Origin: a virus
Length of the DNA: 61,265 nucleotides
Direction: 5' to 3' (one strand)
IMG/VR virus record: IMGVR_UViG_3300032164_003159
Location: 1-61,265 of that record
The notes beneath the pieces are model-generated. The model was not told the origin of the DNA and did no database searches. It worked only from the letters and a program-made list of their open reading frames with translations. The number at the start of each line of letters is the position of its first letter. The first letter of the stretch is position 1. A program made the translations under genes and the position numbers. This document shows, piece by piece, positions 20,182 to 27,582 of this stretch.

Positions 20182-20862
20182 CTAGTGTGCCTTGCGTTTA
20201 TTTAATTCTTTATGCGCCTTATCTAACATTCTACCTAGTTTAATTAGCTTACCCAGAAGATCTCCCTTGTCATTTTGTAGTGTATAGATCTGGCTGCGCA
20301 GACGACTAACTTCTAATTCAAGTGCAACTGTATGGCTATGCGCGTGCTCGTATACCTCGTTTGATGTCTTGTAAGATCCACGAACTTTGTTCTCTATAGC
20401 GGACTGCAACTGTAGATTGGTATTGTTTAACTCTTCGATTAGTTGCAACTTGACAGCGGCAATGTCATTGTTTATGTTTGCCACAGCGTCTGCGGGGACA
20501 TGTGACCAGTACTCTTTATAATGTTCAATTTGCCCGTCCAGGTCGATTGGCCTACCTTGTAGATGCTTGTGGAAAGAGTTAAGAATGATTCCGGACATGT
20601 CGTCCGGATGAAATATCTCATTAGACTTGAACCAAAGCACTAATGGGCTATTTTCTTCCCACAGCTTCCACCGATTGCGAAGCTCTCTTCCAAAACCGTG
20701 GTGGAAAACGCCTGGTGCCCTGGTGCGCAATTCTATCTTGGCAGAGACGGGCAGCGTACGATCCAGTAAGTCTATCGCCTCTGTAAGGTTCTTAGGGACT
20801 ACATTCCAAAGTTCACCGAGGTCTACGCTTTCTTTTTCCTTGTCCGTGGCGTTGTTTAACAT
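20182..20862 (-). CDS. DUF6794-domain protein with C-terminal coiled coil, 226 aa
   Basis: Residues about 23-110 match DUF6794: VPKNLTEAIDLLDRTLP, then HHGFGRELRNRWKLWEENSP, then FHPDDMSGIILNSFHKHLQG (the family signature is GxxxRNxxxLW followed by HPDDxSxxIL). The function is unknown; it is found in many bacteria and phages. The last 90 residues form a coiled coil (VALELEVSRLRSQIYTLQND) not typical of the family. The ATG at 20862 is preferred over GTG 9 nt earlier because of SD spacing. It overlaps the HELxH gene by about 50 nt. Confidence 0.82.
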   Translation of the reverse strand: MLNNATDKEKESVDLGELWNVVPKNLTEAIDLLDRTLPVSAKIELRTRAPGVFHHGFGRELRNRWKLWEENSPLVLWFKSNEIFHPDDMSGIILNSFHKHLQGRPIDLDGQIEHYKEYWSHVPADAVANINNDIAAVKLQLIEELNNTNLQLQSAIENKVRGSYKTSNEVYEHAHSHTVALELEVSRLRSQIYTLQNDKGDLLGKLIKLGRMLDKAHKELNKRKAH

Positions 20863-21268
20863 TAGGCGCACCTTTTCGTGTTTCTTTCTTCAGCGCCTTG
20901 ATAATCCATTCAAACAGAGAAAGATTATCAAGCATAACCATCAACAAACCCTTAGCCGAGAAATCTATTGCCTGTTCGAATGGTTTCTCTGCTGCCTTGC
21001 TCTTTTGAAATGCCGCGTCCAGATCAAAATGTGATGCTACAGCATGGGCCAACTCATGGAATATTGTTTCTACCTGCGCTGTTAACCCTAATTCCTTCAA
21101 ACCAGAATCCAATTTTATTACTTTGCTGACCGTGTCGCATACACCGTGAAACTTGTCATCTTTTTTGTAAACTATTCGGTATATGTCCTCGCCAACCTTG
21201 ACTTTTCTTATATTCTTGAACCTCCCCCCAGCTAAAGCCGGTGGATTCCTGACGGAGTTACGCGACAT
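20813..21268 (-). CDS. HELxH zinc metallopeptidase-like protein, 5' end replaced by a TnpB element
   Basis: ETIFHELAHAVASHFDLD is a classic HExxH zinc-protease motif. The remainder is a small alpha/beta domain as in SprT- or ImmA-like phage proteins. The natural first six codons (ATGTCTACGGACACTAAT, 22415-22432) now lie on the far side of an inserted IS605/IS1341-type element. Joining them to 21214 downward restores an in-frame MSTDTNIRKVKVGEDIYRIV. The present start is probably the ATG at 21268 supplied by the element's right end, overlapping the TnpB stop (ATG...TAA), which adds about 16 foreign residues. Confidence 0.8.
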   Translation of the reverse strand: MSRNSVRNPPALAGGRFKNIRKVKVGEDIYRIVYKKDDKFHGVCDTVSKVIKLDSGLKELGLTAQVETIFHELAHAVASHFDLDAAFQKSKAAEKPFEQAIDFSAKGLLMVMLDNLSLFEWIIKALKKETRKGAPNVKQRHGQGKRKRRPR

Positions 21269-21300
21269 CGCGGCTCCTCTCGTGGCTCGTTCCGAGCCCG
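21215..21300 (-). ncRNA. Probable omega RNA (reRNA) 3' region
   Basis: In TnpB elements the guide RNA is transcribed from the tnpB 3' end through the right-end stem, and the guide follows the element. The right-end stem and GGTTCAAG end at 21215. The guide would then start with host bases AATATAAGAAAAGTC of the interrupted peptidase gene. This is inferred from family knowledge; the 5' limit is not visible. Confidence 0.45.
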
Positions 21301-22316
21301 GCAAGTAGCGTGTTACGAGCCGCGTTTACATCGCGGTCGTGCGTAGACCCACAATCCACACAGCGCCATTGCCTCACCGCAAGCTCGCTCAATCCTGTAG
21401 GACCAGAACGGCTCCCACAGTTCGAGCAAGTCATGGTGGTATTTCTGCTGTCTACGAGAACACATTTCCTACCATGATTATCACTCTTGTAGAAAACGAA
21501 GTTCCGTAGTTGGCTAATTCCTGCATCCCCAATTGACTTTCCAAACCGGCGCGCTTGTCCTTTGAGATTATCGTTTGTGATATAGAGTTCAGCATAATTC
21601 TGTACAAGATCTTTGGAGATTTTGTGGTTATAATCCTTTCTGCGATTGGCAATTTTTTCATGCAATCTGGCTGCTAACTTCTTCCTGTTTCCTCTCTGTG
21701 CTTGTGCTAATTTTTTCTGTCCTTTAATAAAGTTCCTTTGATTTTCATACTTGGTTCCATCACTAAGTACTGCTAAATGTTTGAAACCAGTATCAATACC
21801 AACCTTCTTGGTTGTTTCATAGACTTTGAAAGTGTGGTTAGCGTCCAGTATTAGTTGGAGATACCAACCGGATGCTTTCTTTACAATTCTTCCTCGCTTG
21901 ATTTTTCCTTTTGGAAGGTCTTGTTTGAAATACCGAATCCTTCCTAATCCTGGAAGATTGATCTTTCCGTTCTTGAACCGAGATACGGGGATAATATCTG
22001 GAAATTGGATGGATCGTAGTTTGTTGCGGATCCCTTTTAGTTTCGGTTTCCTTGCTAATTTCTTGAAGCAGCGTTTCCAAGAATTGTAAGCGCCCATCAG
22101 AGTTGCTTGAAGGGTATGGGAGGGAATCTCAAGTTTATCGGAATGATTAGAGCAAAGGTTACAAAAATCAAACGATGAAAAGTATAGTTTGTCTTTTGCA
22201 TTTAGTTCTATCTTCCTAATGCCAAAATTGTAAATACCTGTCAAAATCCACAACCACTCGTTTAGAGTAGATTCCAGTCTCTTTGCCGGTCTGAGTTTTA
22301 GTTCTCTTACTAACAT
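21258..22316 (-). CDS. tnpB: TnpB-like RNA-guided nuclease homologue, RuvC-II Glu apparently missing, 352 aa
   Basis: The length and layout fit TnpB: an N-terminal wedge (LRELKLRPAK-like start), RuvC-I VGIDTGFKHLAVLSDG, RuvC-II region AELYITNDNLKG, then VDSRNTTMTCSNCG with a second CxxC (WRCVDCG) forming the zinc finger, and RuvC-III HDRDVNAARN. In active TnpBs the RuvC-II block reads iEDLnvkG. Here the aligned residue is Thr (TNDNLKG), so the catalytic glutamate is absent. The protein may be a nuclease-dead guide-RNA-binding repressor or a decayed copy. The 3' end and right end would encode the omega RNA. Confidence 0.88.
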   Translation of the reverse strand: MLVRELKLRPAKRLESTLNEWLWILTGIYNFGIRKIELNAKDKLYFSSFDFCNLCSNHSDKLEIPSHTLQATLMGAYNSWKRCFKKLARKPKLKGIRNKLRSIQFPDIIPVSRFKNGKINLPGLGRIRYFKQDLPKGKIKRGRIVKKASGWYLQLILDANHTFKVYETTKKVGIDTGFKHLAVLSDGTKYENQRNFIKGQKKLAQAQRGNRKKLAARLHEKIANRRKDYNHKISKDLVQNYAELYITNDNLKGQARRFGKSIGDAGISQLRNFVFYKSDNHGRKCVLVDSRNTTMTCSNCGSRSGPTGLSELAVRQWRCVDCGSTHDRDVNAARNTLLAGLGTSHERSRDVA

Positions 22317-22442
22317 TACAACTTTCTCATTCGCTTGACTACATGCCTAAAGGTAACGGTAGTTGACGGTATTATCCTACATTGGATCATACCAGAAGAA
22401 CTTGGATTATTTCAATTAGTGTCCGTAGACATGGCACTGTCC

Positions 22443-22658
22443 TTACTCTTCTTCCACTGCCCAAACTGGTTCAAAGCCAATGACCTTCAGCATTTTTGTC
22501 ATACGAATCTTAGCGCTCTTCTTGTCTTCATCTTCCATATGAATGCTAAGCTTGTGCTCTCCCCAGGCAACCGTAGCAATGTCGTAAACGCCCTTTCGTG
22601 AACGGATTCTCTTGATAATGCACTGAGCTTGTTTACGTGTTTTGGCCGGCTCTTCCAT
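22443..22658 (-). CDS. Hypothetical protein, 71 aa
   Basis: Not recognised. It has a basic N-terminal helix (KTRKQAQCIIKRIRSRKG), a beta segment (TVAWGEHKLSIHMEDED) and an acidic C-terminus. It was originally immediately upstream of the peptidase gene whose start codon is at 22432. Confidence 0.72.
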   Translation of the reverse strand: MEEPAKTRKQAQCIIKRIRSRKGVYDIATVAWGEHKLSIHMEDEDKKSAKIRMTKMLKVIGFEPVWAVEEE

Positions 22659-22686
22659 GTGTCACCTTATGTATCATACTCCATAA

Positions 22687-23337
22687 TTACACATTCTTGA
22701 GATGCGCAAAGTCCCTGAACTTTAGCTTTGTAATGATGCGACCACCAGCGCGGCTAGCCATAAAGATCACTGGGCGCAGTACAATCCCCTCGGCCTGGAA
22801 TGGGTTAGTGGGGTTCCACTTTGAAAAGAACCCAGCCTTGACAAATTCTACGGCCTCTGGAATAGTTCCTATACCCATCACAGGCACAAAATCAATGCCC
22901 AGCTTCACAGCAATATCGACCACGTTTGGTTGTAGAAGCCACCAACGGCCAACACGAACGTCAAATAGTACAAAACTCGGATCGTCACGGTATTTCCCCC
23001 CTTTGTTAATCTTCGATCCGTAGCATTCTCCATAAAGAACTACCAAATTCTCTGGATTGTTTATATCTGGAGGAAATTGCGCCGCCAATTTCTCAGCAGG
23101 AAACATACCGCGCAATGTTTCAAGGGGGAAGGCAGGCATAACAGCCATGTCTGTCTTTCCTCCAAACTGCACGGTCTTGCCATCCCATATTACACGGCAA
23201 TTCATGCCGTCCACCTTCTCTGTCCACATCCATTGGTTGCCTGCTAGGTATTCGATTTCGGGGGTGGCGTACTGTCCTATAATAAAGTGTTTGTGCTCGT
23301 CCCGTTTGAATACTGAATTTATCTTCGGGTACTCCAT
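22687..23337 (-). CDS. RNA ligase (nucleotidyltransferase family), 216 aa
   Basis: The ligase motif I KxDG is present as WTEKVDGMNCRVI with Lys41 as the adenylation residue. Motif III-like LYGECYGSKINKGGKY, a motif IV-like FQAEGIVLRP and a motif V-like ITKLKF follow in order. This is the core nucleotidyltransferase domain of phage Rnl2/RNA_ligase-type enzymes, which seal nicked RNA (for example tRNAs cut by host defence). The start at 23337 lies just after the stop of the 126-aa gene. No separate kinase-phosphatase is fused. Confidence 0.85.
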   Translation of the reverse strand: MEYPKINSVFKRDEHKHFIIGQYATPEIEYLAGNQWMWTEKVDGMNCRVIWDGKTVQFGGKTDMAVMPAFPLETLRGMFPAEKLAAQFPPDINNPENLVVLYGECYGSKINKGGKYRDDPSFVLFDVRVGRWWLLQPNVVDIAVKLGIDFVPVMGIGTIPEAVEFVKAGFFSKWNPTNPFQAEGIVLRPVIFMASRAGGRIITKLKFRDFAHLKNV

Positions 23338-23339
23338 GA

Positions 23340-23720
23340 CTAACAAGTTTCCTCCTTCCCTGCAGCGATCATTCCATCGACTAAGGATCGCAGCACTTTC
23401 CGTTCCCCAGTCTTGGCAAAGCCAGAGGCCCACAGTATAGCGATTAGTTCATTCACGCGCTTCTTGGTTTCCTTGGACAGTTCCCGCGTGTAGATCGCAT
23501 GCCCAACGTCCCGCGCCTCTTTCTTCGCACGCCTGACCCGACGCTTGTCCAGCACCTTCTGTGCCTTCACAGGAAGCGCTCCCTTGGCCTTGCGAGCCAT
23601 GGCTACCTCGACAGGGTCGTCCTCTGGCGGAGGGGTCTTGGGAGTAGGGAACACAGCAGGGGTTGTCTTACCGGTATTGTCGATAACATGAATCCGCTTC
23701 TCCGTCTTCGTTTCGGACAT
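23340..23720 (-). CDS. Basic hypothetical protein, 126 aa
   Basis: The N-terminus ETKTEKRIHVIDNTGKTTP recalls IHVQDNSKKNDPVEQV of the 150-aa protein at 10380, and DDPVEVAM matches that protein's next block, so the two may share an N-terminal module. A Lys/Arg-rich middle (QKVLDKRRVRRAKKEARD) suggests nucleic-acid binding. The rest is helical. It has its own promoter (23746-23773) and a CTGGGAGG site, the same cassette style as region 1. Confidence 0.75.
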   Translation of the reverse strand: MSETKTEKRIHVIDNTGKTTPAVFPTPKTPPPEDDPVEVAMARKAKGALPVKAQKVLDKRRVRRAKKEARDVGHAIYTRELSKETKKRVNELIAILWASGFAKTGERKVLRSLVDGMIAAGKEETC

Positions 23721-23745
23721 GCATTACCTCCCAGCGCGTTAACTT

Positions 23746-23773
23746 AATATAAGCACTGTTTAGTGTTTGTCAA
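23746..23773 (-). promoter_or_regulatory. Promoter of the 126-aa gene, inside the AAA ATPase 3' end
   Basis: TTGACA (23768-23773), 16 bp, TATATT (23746-23751). The ATPase stop codon (23760-23762) lies within the spacer. Confidence 0.8.
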
Positions 23774-24785
23774 GTATGGACTTTCGCAGCAGGTGTTGAT
23801 TACTGTGAATACCAATTCTACTGGAAAATTCATCGCTAGATATTTTTCTGCTGTCCATTTTCTTCAGCATGTCAAGTGTGCTTTCGAAATCATTTCCTAA
23901 GCACTTTACACTAATGACTAACTCAGCGAGAGCAGCGAATGACAATCCATCACTTCGCGCTACCCACTCTGCCAATTCCCCGCCATTTATTTTTAGCTTA
24001 GTGCTAAGATAAATTCTTCGTGTCTCCTTAGACGGTGGCTCTACCTTTATAACTCTGTCAAATCGTCTTGGGCGGGCCACCAATCTACGATCCAACCGCT
24101 CTGGATAATTAGTGGTGGCTATATTCAAAACTTTATCTATTTGATATTCACCATCGAGCAGTGCTAAAAGTTCATCGTCACCATGGTGTGATACAATTGC
24201 GTCGATATCCTCGAATATACATATGATGCGGCGGTCCCGCTCAATCTTACGAAATGTTACCAGCGCGTCTTTCAGGATGGACGGGTGTGCACATACCATT
24301 ACGATTCCGCCGGACATTACAATTTTATTAGAGACTAGTTGAACTACTGCTGTCTTACCCCCACCAGCAATACCATATAGTAAGTATCCTCTCCTGTGTA
24401 GAAATCCATAATCATGAAATATCTTCTCGCGTGTCCAAAAAGATTCAATCTCGTCACAGATTAGTTTTGGCAGGCCGTCTGGAAAATCTATGAGCGCGTC
24501 TACTTTGATGTCCATCTTTTCAAATCTAATTCCCTGTTGTGTTCGGTGTTGGTTGTACACGCCGGGTGGAAGTATTGGGATGGTTTGCCCAACTGCTAAA
24601 TATTCGTCATGGCCCGAGATAGCCCATTGGGTAAGCTGACTACCATACCCGCGTTCTTTAGACTCACAAGGATCGCATGGGGCTACTGATTCGCACTGTG
24701 CTTTAGAGGGCACTATGTTTTCGTTGCTATTTTTTTGGTCGGTTCCGAATTCATTAAGGGGATCGGACTTAGTCTCATCTGCCAT
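23760..24785 (-). CDS. AAA+ ATPase, 341 aa
   Basis: Walker A is GIAGGGKTAVVQL (about residue 141). Walker B is IICIFEDIDAIV. Sensor 1 is NIATTNYPERLD and the arginine-finger region is RRLVARPRRFDRVI. The pattern is FtsH/proteasome/Bcs1-like, as in remodelling ATPases. The N-terminal 90 residues are polar and carry CDPCESK, perhaps a partner-binding extension. No protease domain follows. It could be a host-protein or complex remodeller; the target is unknown. Confidence 0.88.
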   Translation of the reverse strand: MADETKSDPLNEFGTDQKNSNENIVPSKAQCESVAPCDPCESKERGYGSQLTQWAISGHDEYLAVGQTIPILPPGVYNQHRTQQGIRFEKMDIKVDALIDFPDGLPKLICDEIESFWTREKIFHDYGFLHRRGYLLYGIAGGGKTAVVQLVSNKIVMSGGIVMVCAHPSILKDALVTFRKIERDRRIICIFEDIDAIVSHHGDDELLALLDGEYQIDKVLNIATTNYPERLDRRLVARPRRFDRVIKVEPPSKETRRIYLSTKLKINGGELAEWVARSDGLSFAALAELVISVKCLGNDFESTLDMLKKMDSRKISSDEFSSRIGIHSNQHLLRKSILDKH

Positions 24786-24794
24786 AATGTTCTC

Positions 24795-24932
24795 CTATAC
24801 GTCTGGAACCTTTTTGGACTTCCAACTGCGCAAACAAAATGAATTCCCAATGTATTTCTTACGCTTGCGCTTTTGACGCCTCGCTGGCTTATCGCATCGT
24901 TGCGGGCATACTCGTGCCGTCTTCTGGCTCAT
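24795..24932 (-). CDS. Small basic protein, 45 aa
   Basis: The frame begins MSQKTARVCPQRCDKPARRQ and continues with a KRKRKK stretch. It ends a few nt before the SD of the AAA ATPase. CPxxC plus a basic tail recalls the 43-aa and 51-aa proteins elsewhere in the window. No clear SD, so confidence is modest. Confidence 0.55.
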   Translation of the reverse strand: MSQKTARVCPQRCDKPARRQKRKRKKYIGNSFCLRSWKSKKVPDV

Positions 24933-24962
24933 TACAGGCATTATACTTCGAAATTCACGAGT

Positions 24963-25226
24963 TTAGTTGTTGGACTTTTTGTAACTAAAGATCTTGGCTT
25001 TGACCCCGATGAATGTTCCTACAGCATTTCCACAAGCGTATCCTAGAAGCAACCAGTAATCTTTTGTAGCGGTGTACTCACTTACAACAAGAATCGCCAT
25101 CAGGGAAATGATCAGAGAGAGGAAAGACGCCAGGCAGGGCCGGTTTGAAATAACGGACTTCTGATAATGAACTAGCAGAAAGTCCATTCCAAGACCAAGC
25201 GCGAAGTATAAAGCGAACGACAGCAT
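24963..25226 (-). CDS. Small integral membrane protein, 87 aa
   Basis: Three or four hydrophobic segments are visible: ALYFALGLGMDFLLV, FLSLIISLMAILVV and YWLLLGYACGNAVGTFIGV, ending in a basic cytoplasmic tail (KAKIFSYKKSNN). The GYACGNAVGTFIG motif resembles small multi-pass proteins such as DUF5698, but that match is weak. An alternative frame (25078-25284) overlaps by about 150 nt and begins plausibly; it may be an upstream overlapping peptide. Confidence 0.72.
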   Translation of the reverse strand: MLSFALYFALGLGMDFLLVHYQKSVISNRPCLASFLSLIISLMAILVVSEYTATKDYWLLLGYACGNAVGTFIGVKAKIFSYKKSNN

Positions 25227-25292
25227 GTCCTACTCGCTTCAGCGGAGGTTCTTCTACAGGTGATGCGTCTTGTTCCTTGTCCATTTCAAAAC

Positions 25293-25372
25293 CCTTGCTA
25301 AGCCTTGCAACGCCCTGCCACGCCCTACCGTGCAACGCCCTGCCCAGCTACACCCAGCCGCGTACCGCCGCA
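25293..25372. repeat. Pentamer-phased repeat tract A (16 units)
   Basis: Consecutive 5-mers fit CNNNG/CCNNG in fixed register, starting CCTTG, CTAAG, CCTTG, CAACG, CCCTG and onwards. Most units keep C at position 1 and G at position 5 while the inside varies. Confidence 0.85.
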
Positions 25373-25396
25373 AACACCTTTCAATCGACAATATTG

Positions 25397-25461
25397 CTAT
25401 GCCTTGCCCAGCCAGGCCGCGCTCTGCCACGCCCTGCCGCGCCGCTCCCAGCCCAGCGCAC
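25397..25461. repeat. Pentamer-phased repeat tract B (13 units)
   Basis: Starts CTATG, CCTTG, CCCAG, CCAGG, CCGCG. Same 5-nt register logic as tract A, separated from it by an AT-rich spacer. Confidence 0.85.
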
Positions 25462-25512
25462 TTATAGTCTAACTTAGATTTACAGGATTGTAAACTGCTG
25501 TCAACAAACTAG

Positions 25513-25592
25513 CCTTGCCTAGCTATGCAGCGCCCAGCCCAGCCACGCAACGCCCTGCCACGCACGTCCGCGCATCGCCAAGCCTCGCCGCG
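25513..25592. repeat. Pentamer-phased repeat tract C (16 units)
   Basis: Starts CCTTG, CCTAG, CTATG, CAGCG, CCCAG. A minus-strand TTGACA lies in the spacer just to its left (about 25497-25502). Confidence 0.85.
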
Positions 25593-25625
25593 TACACAGC
25601 GAACTACGAAAACTTGTAAAACAAT

Positions 25626-25685
25626 CCTTGCCGCGCATAGCCGTGCCGCGCCGTACCCTGCCACGCCCAGCCGATCTTCGCCGGG
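25626..25685. repeat. Pentamer-phased repeat tract D (12 units)
   Basis: Starts CCTTG, CCGCG, CATAG, CCGTG, CCGCG. The following spacer contains the perfect dyad TTTTATATTATAAAA. Confidence 0.85.
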
Positions 25686-25724
25686 TATTTATAGAACTAT
25701 ACATTTTATATTATAAAACGTTTG

Positions 25725-25799
25725 CCTTGCCGTGCTCTGCCCGGCCTCGCAATGCCGCGCCAGGCGCAGCCGGTCCGTGCCGTTCCTGGCATCGCCACG
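25725..25799. repeat. Pentamer-phased repeat tract E (15 units)
   Basis: Starts CCTTG, CCGTG, CTCTG, CCCGG, CCTCG and abuts the stop codon of the 202-aa gene. Together tracts A-E fill the gene-free interval 25285-25801. Confidence 0.85.
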
Positions 25800-25801
25800 A
25801 G

Positions 25802-26410
25802 CTAAGCCTTAAATTCCATTGACTTGAACTCTACCAACCGGAATTTTCCGAAGTGTGGACGGAACGTGCCAAGACCTACACAGAGCCCGCCTTCCTCGAA
25901 GATTCTCTTCAGGTCTTGTACTTCTAATTCCTTAGACGGCAGAACAATCAGGTGGAACGTTATCTCCCAAGGGGTAGGAAGCACAGGCCTGCTCTTAGGA
26001 TTTGGAATACCCTTGGGCAATCTAGCAACGGCATGATGAATATACATACCAGAGAGCGCATCCTTACCATCATCGTCGAACTTTCCAATCTTTATGGGCT
26101 TGCCCTTCTTAGTAAATACAATCTCATCCTCTTCGATAGTTACAGCAGTTGCGATGCTGCGGGCAACCTTCTTATACGTCCTTGAGTCGAATAGGATTTT
26201 CGTGGCGCTGGGCGTATTTTCTGCGGTTAGAAAGCTTGATATATTTGTCGATGGCAGAACGAGTGTTTTTCCGTCGGCGGCGAGATACATCTTTTCTTGT
26301 GGATTCAGTTCCGTCCTGTTTGACCCTGGATAGCGGTCGAACATTATCCCACGCATCCCAGTAATCCCCTGCAAGACAAGCTTGATCCGTGTCGGCTTTG
26401 AGATCGCCAT
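25802..26410 (-). CDS. Conserved phage protein with C-terminal GLGxxRPxxGKF motif, 202 aa
   Basis: The arrangement LxLxG...R, then EKMYLAADGKTLVLPSTNISSFL, a central basic helix (TYKKVARSIATAV), then RPVLPTPWEITFHLIV and a C-terminal GLCVGLGTFRPHFGKFRL is one seen in a recurrent but unnamed phage protein family. The Gly-rich C-terminal loop faintly recalls RAMP/Cas7-like folds; that is speculative. It has a good SD (CGGAGGATC). It is the first gene downstream of the phosphoesterase gene. Confidence 0.75.
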   Translation of the reverse strand: MAISKPTRIKLVLQGITGMRGIMFDRYPGSNRTELNPQEKMYLAADGKTLVLPSTNISSFLTAENTPSATKILFDSRTYKKVARSIATAVTIEEDEIVFTKKGKPIKIGKFDDDGKDALSGMYIHHAVARLPKGIPNPKSRPVLPTPWEITFHLIVLPSKELEVQDLKRIFEEGGLCVGLGTFRPHFGKFRLVEFKSMEFKA

Positions 26411-26443
26411 TCTGATCCTCCGTTTCGTTTTCGATTATTAAAC

Positions 26444-27196
26444 CTAAATCTTTTCTACTGGTGCTACCTGAAATGGTTCGTGTACTAAAAGTTCTTGCCA
26501 TCTGTAGTCCTCCCTACTTTTTATGTCAAAGTAGAGGAACCCTACGTCTATAATACCTTGACAAATGCGTGTACCGAAATCGCTGCTAAGCTGGAGCCCC
26601 GGAGTAGTGAGTGCCAATCCGAAGCGGGTCTTGGCCATAACATGGTAATGCACGTGGCTACGAACAACCACATCAGCCTTTACATTTTCCTTTACACACG
26701 CTCCTAGGATAGTCCAAAGCTGTTCTCTTAGAAGCGCGGTGGCTCGCCCATGTGGAACAGTGGAGGAACTGATCTTGTGCCTGAAGTTGAACATGCAGCC
26801 ATTTACATCCAAGGACATCGCAAGATCGAATCTCGCGCCAAGGTAATCAGCCAGGATCTTTTCGAAGTTCTCTTCCTGGCCAGTGTGATATGGTGTGCCG
26901 GCTATTATATAAACTTTCTTGGCATCGAACTGGTTTATGCACTCCATCGCCATTCGAACCTGTTCCTCACGATCCGTAGTGATCAATTCGTTGCCACCGC
27001 TCTTTGGAGACTTCCCGTCAATCGCATCGCCATTGCACACTAATGCGTCAACCGGCCCGAGCGCCTTGGCCTGCTTCTCATACCATTTCCATAATTTCTT
27101 TTGTACTACGGTGGTTTGCCAGCCTTCTCTTGAAGGCGGAACCATGCCCAATTTGTGACCGCAATGCAAATCACTAATTATTACGAGTCTTTTCAT
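26444..27196 (-). CDS. Calcineurin-like metallophosphoesterase 1, 250 aa
   Basis: Metal-binding motifs are in order: VIISDLHCGH (DxH), LVCNGDAID (GD), AGTPYHTGQ replacing the usual GNHD, and SHVHYHV (GHxH-like). The central region is larger than in minimal enzymes. Such enzymes cleave phosphodiesters or phosphomonoesters in nucleotides or nucleic acids. The altered third motif (GTPYH) is found in some phage members. A dyad (TTACAG/CTGTAA) overlaps the -10 region at about 27207-27230. Confidence 0.85.
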   Translation of the reverse strand: MKRLVIISDLHCGHKLGMVPPSREGWQTTVVQKKLWKWYEKQAKALGPVDALVCNGDAIDGKSPKSGGNELITTDREEQVRMAMECINQFDAKKVYIIAGTPYHTGQEENFEKILADYLGARFDLAMSLDVNGCMFNFRHKISSSTVPHGRATALLREQLWTILGACVKENVKADVVVRSHVHYHVMAKTRFGLALTTPGLQLSSDFGTRICQGIIDVGFLYFDIKSREDYRWQELLVHEPFQVAPVEKI

Positions 27197-27206
27197 GGGT
27201 TACCTC

Positions 27207-27230
27207 TTACAGCTATAATACTGTAAATCG
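27207..27230 (-). promoter_or_regulatory. Operator-like dyad upstream of phosphoesterase 1
   Basis: TTACAG and CTGTAA flank CTATAATA, so the dyad covers a candidate -10 element between the SD and the upstream 98-aa gene's end. Regulation is inferred from position only. Confidence 0.4.
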
Positions 27231-27285
27231 AGGAACCCGATTAAAATACTGTCTGGGAGGCTTTTAGAGGGCTTTTGGAGGTTAG

Positions 27286-27582
27286 TTACTTCTTGGCTTT
27301 ATCTTTGCATCCGGACAGTACACCATCTAGAAACTTACAAAACTCGTCCACAAAACTGGTCTTGTTCTCGGCCGCTTCCTTGTTTAGCTTTTGCACAACT
27401 GGGCTTTTCATCCAGTGCACAAGCACTACAGAAGCTGACGGAGGTTCTTCCAACATTCTCCTACCACAACACTGGTACTTCTCTGCATCTTCCATGAGCA
27501 TAATGTTTGCTCTAGGAACATTCTTGGTCTTGCAGCAGACATGGCACCACAGCACTGTTTTGCCCTTATGTTTTGTCGGCAT
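27286..27582 (-). CDS. Zinc-binding hypothetical protein, 98 aa
   Basis: WCHVCCKTKNVPRANI and YQCCGRRML supply two cysteine pairs for a zinc ribbon. A helical C-terminus follows (KLNKEAAENKTSFVDEFCKF). The start at 27582 has AAGGAG at proper spacing; the longer frame runs into phosphoesterase 2. Overlaps that gene by 17 nt. Confidence 0.75.
   Translation of the reverse strand: MPTKHKGKTVLWCHVCCKTKNVPRANIMLMEDAEKYQCCGRRMLEEPPSASVVLVHWMKSPVVQKLNKEAAENKTSFVDEFCKFLDGVLSGCKDKAKK

Larger units (their letters stand above)
21215..22417 (-). mobile_element. IS605/IS1341-type element carrying only TnpB
   Basis: The element of about 1.2 kb interrupts the HELxH peptidase gene after codon 6. The right end has the typical stem CCACCGGCTTTAGCTGGGGG followed by AGGTTCAAG (21215-21240). 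AAT is present at both junctions, so the exact ends are uncertain by 2-3 nt. No tnpA is present. Removing 21215-22417 gives a continuous peptidase frame, which strongly supports the boundaries. Confidence 0.85.

Noticed and set aside
20813-21304. Peptidase start at 21304
   Set aside because: That start lies in the TnpB coding region and precedes the element's right end. The ATG at 21268, coupled to the TnpB stop, is closer to a usable start, and the ancestral start is at 22432.
25285-25801. CRISPR array
   Set aside because: The repeated unit is 5 nt with no constant repeat and no spacers; the AT-rich gaps differ in length and sequence.
25270-25822. Several open frames through the C-rich repeat tracts
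   Set aside because: Alanine/Arg/Pro-rich frames on both strands are by-products of the CNNNG register; none has an SD and they overlap each other.
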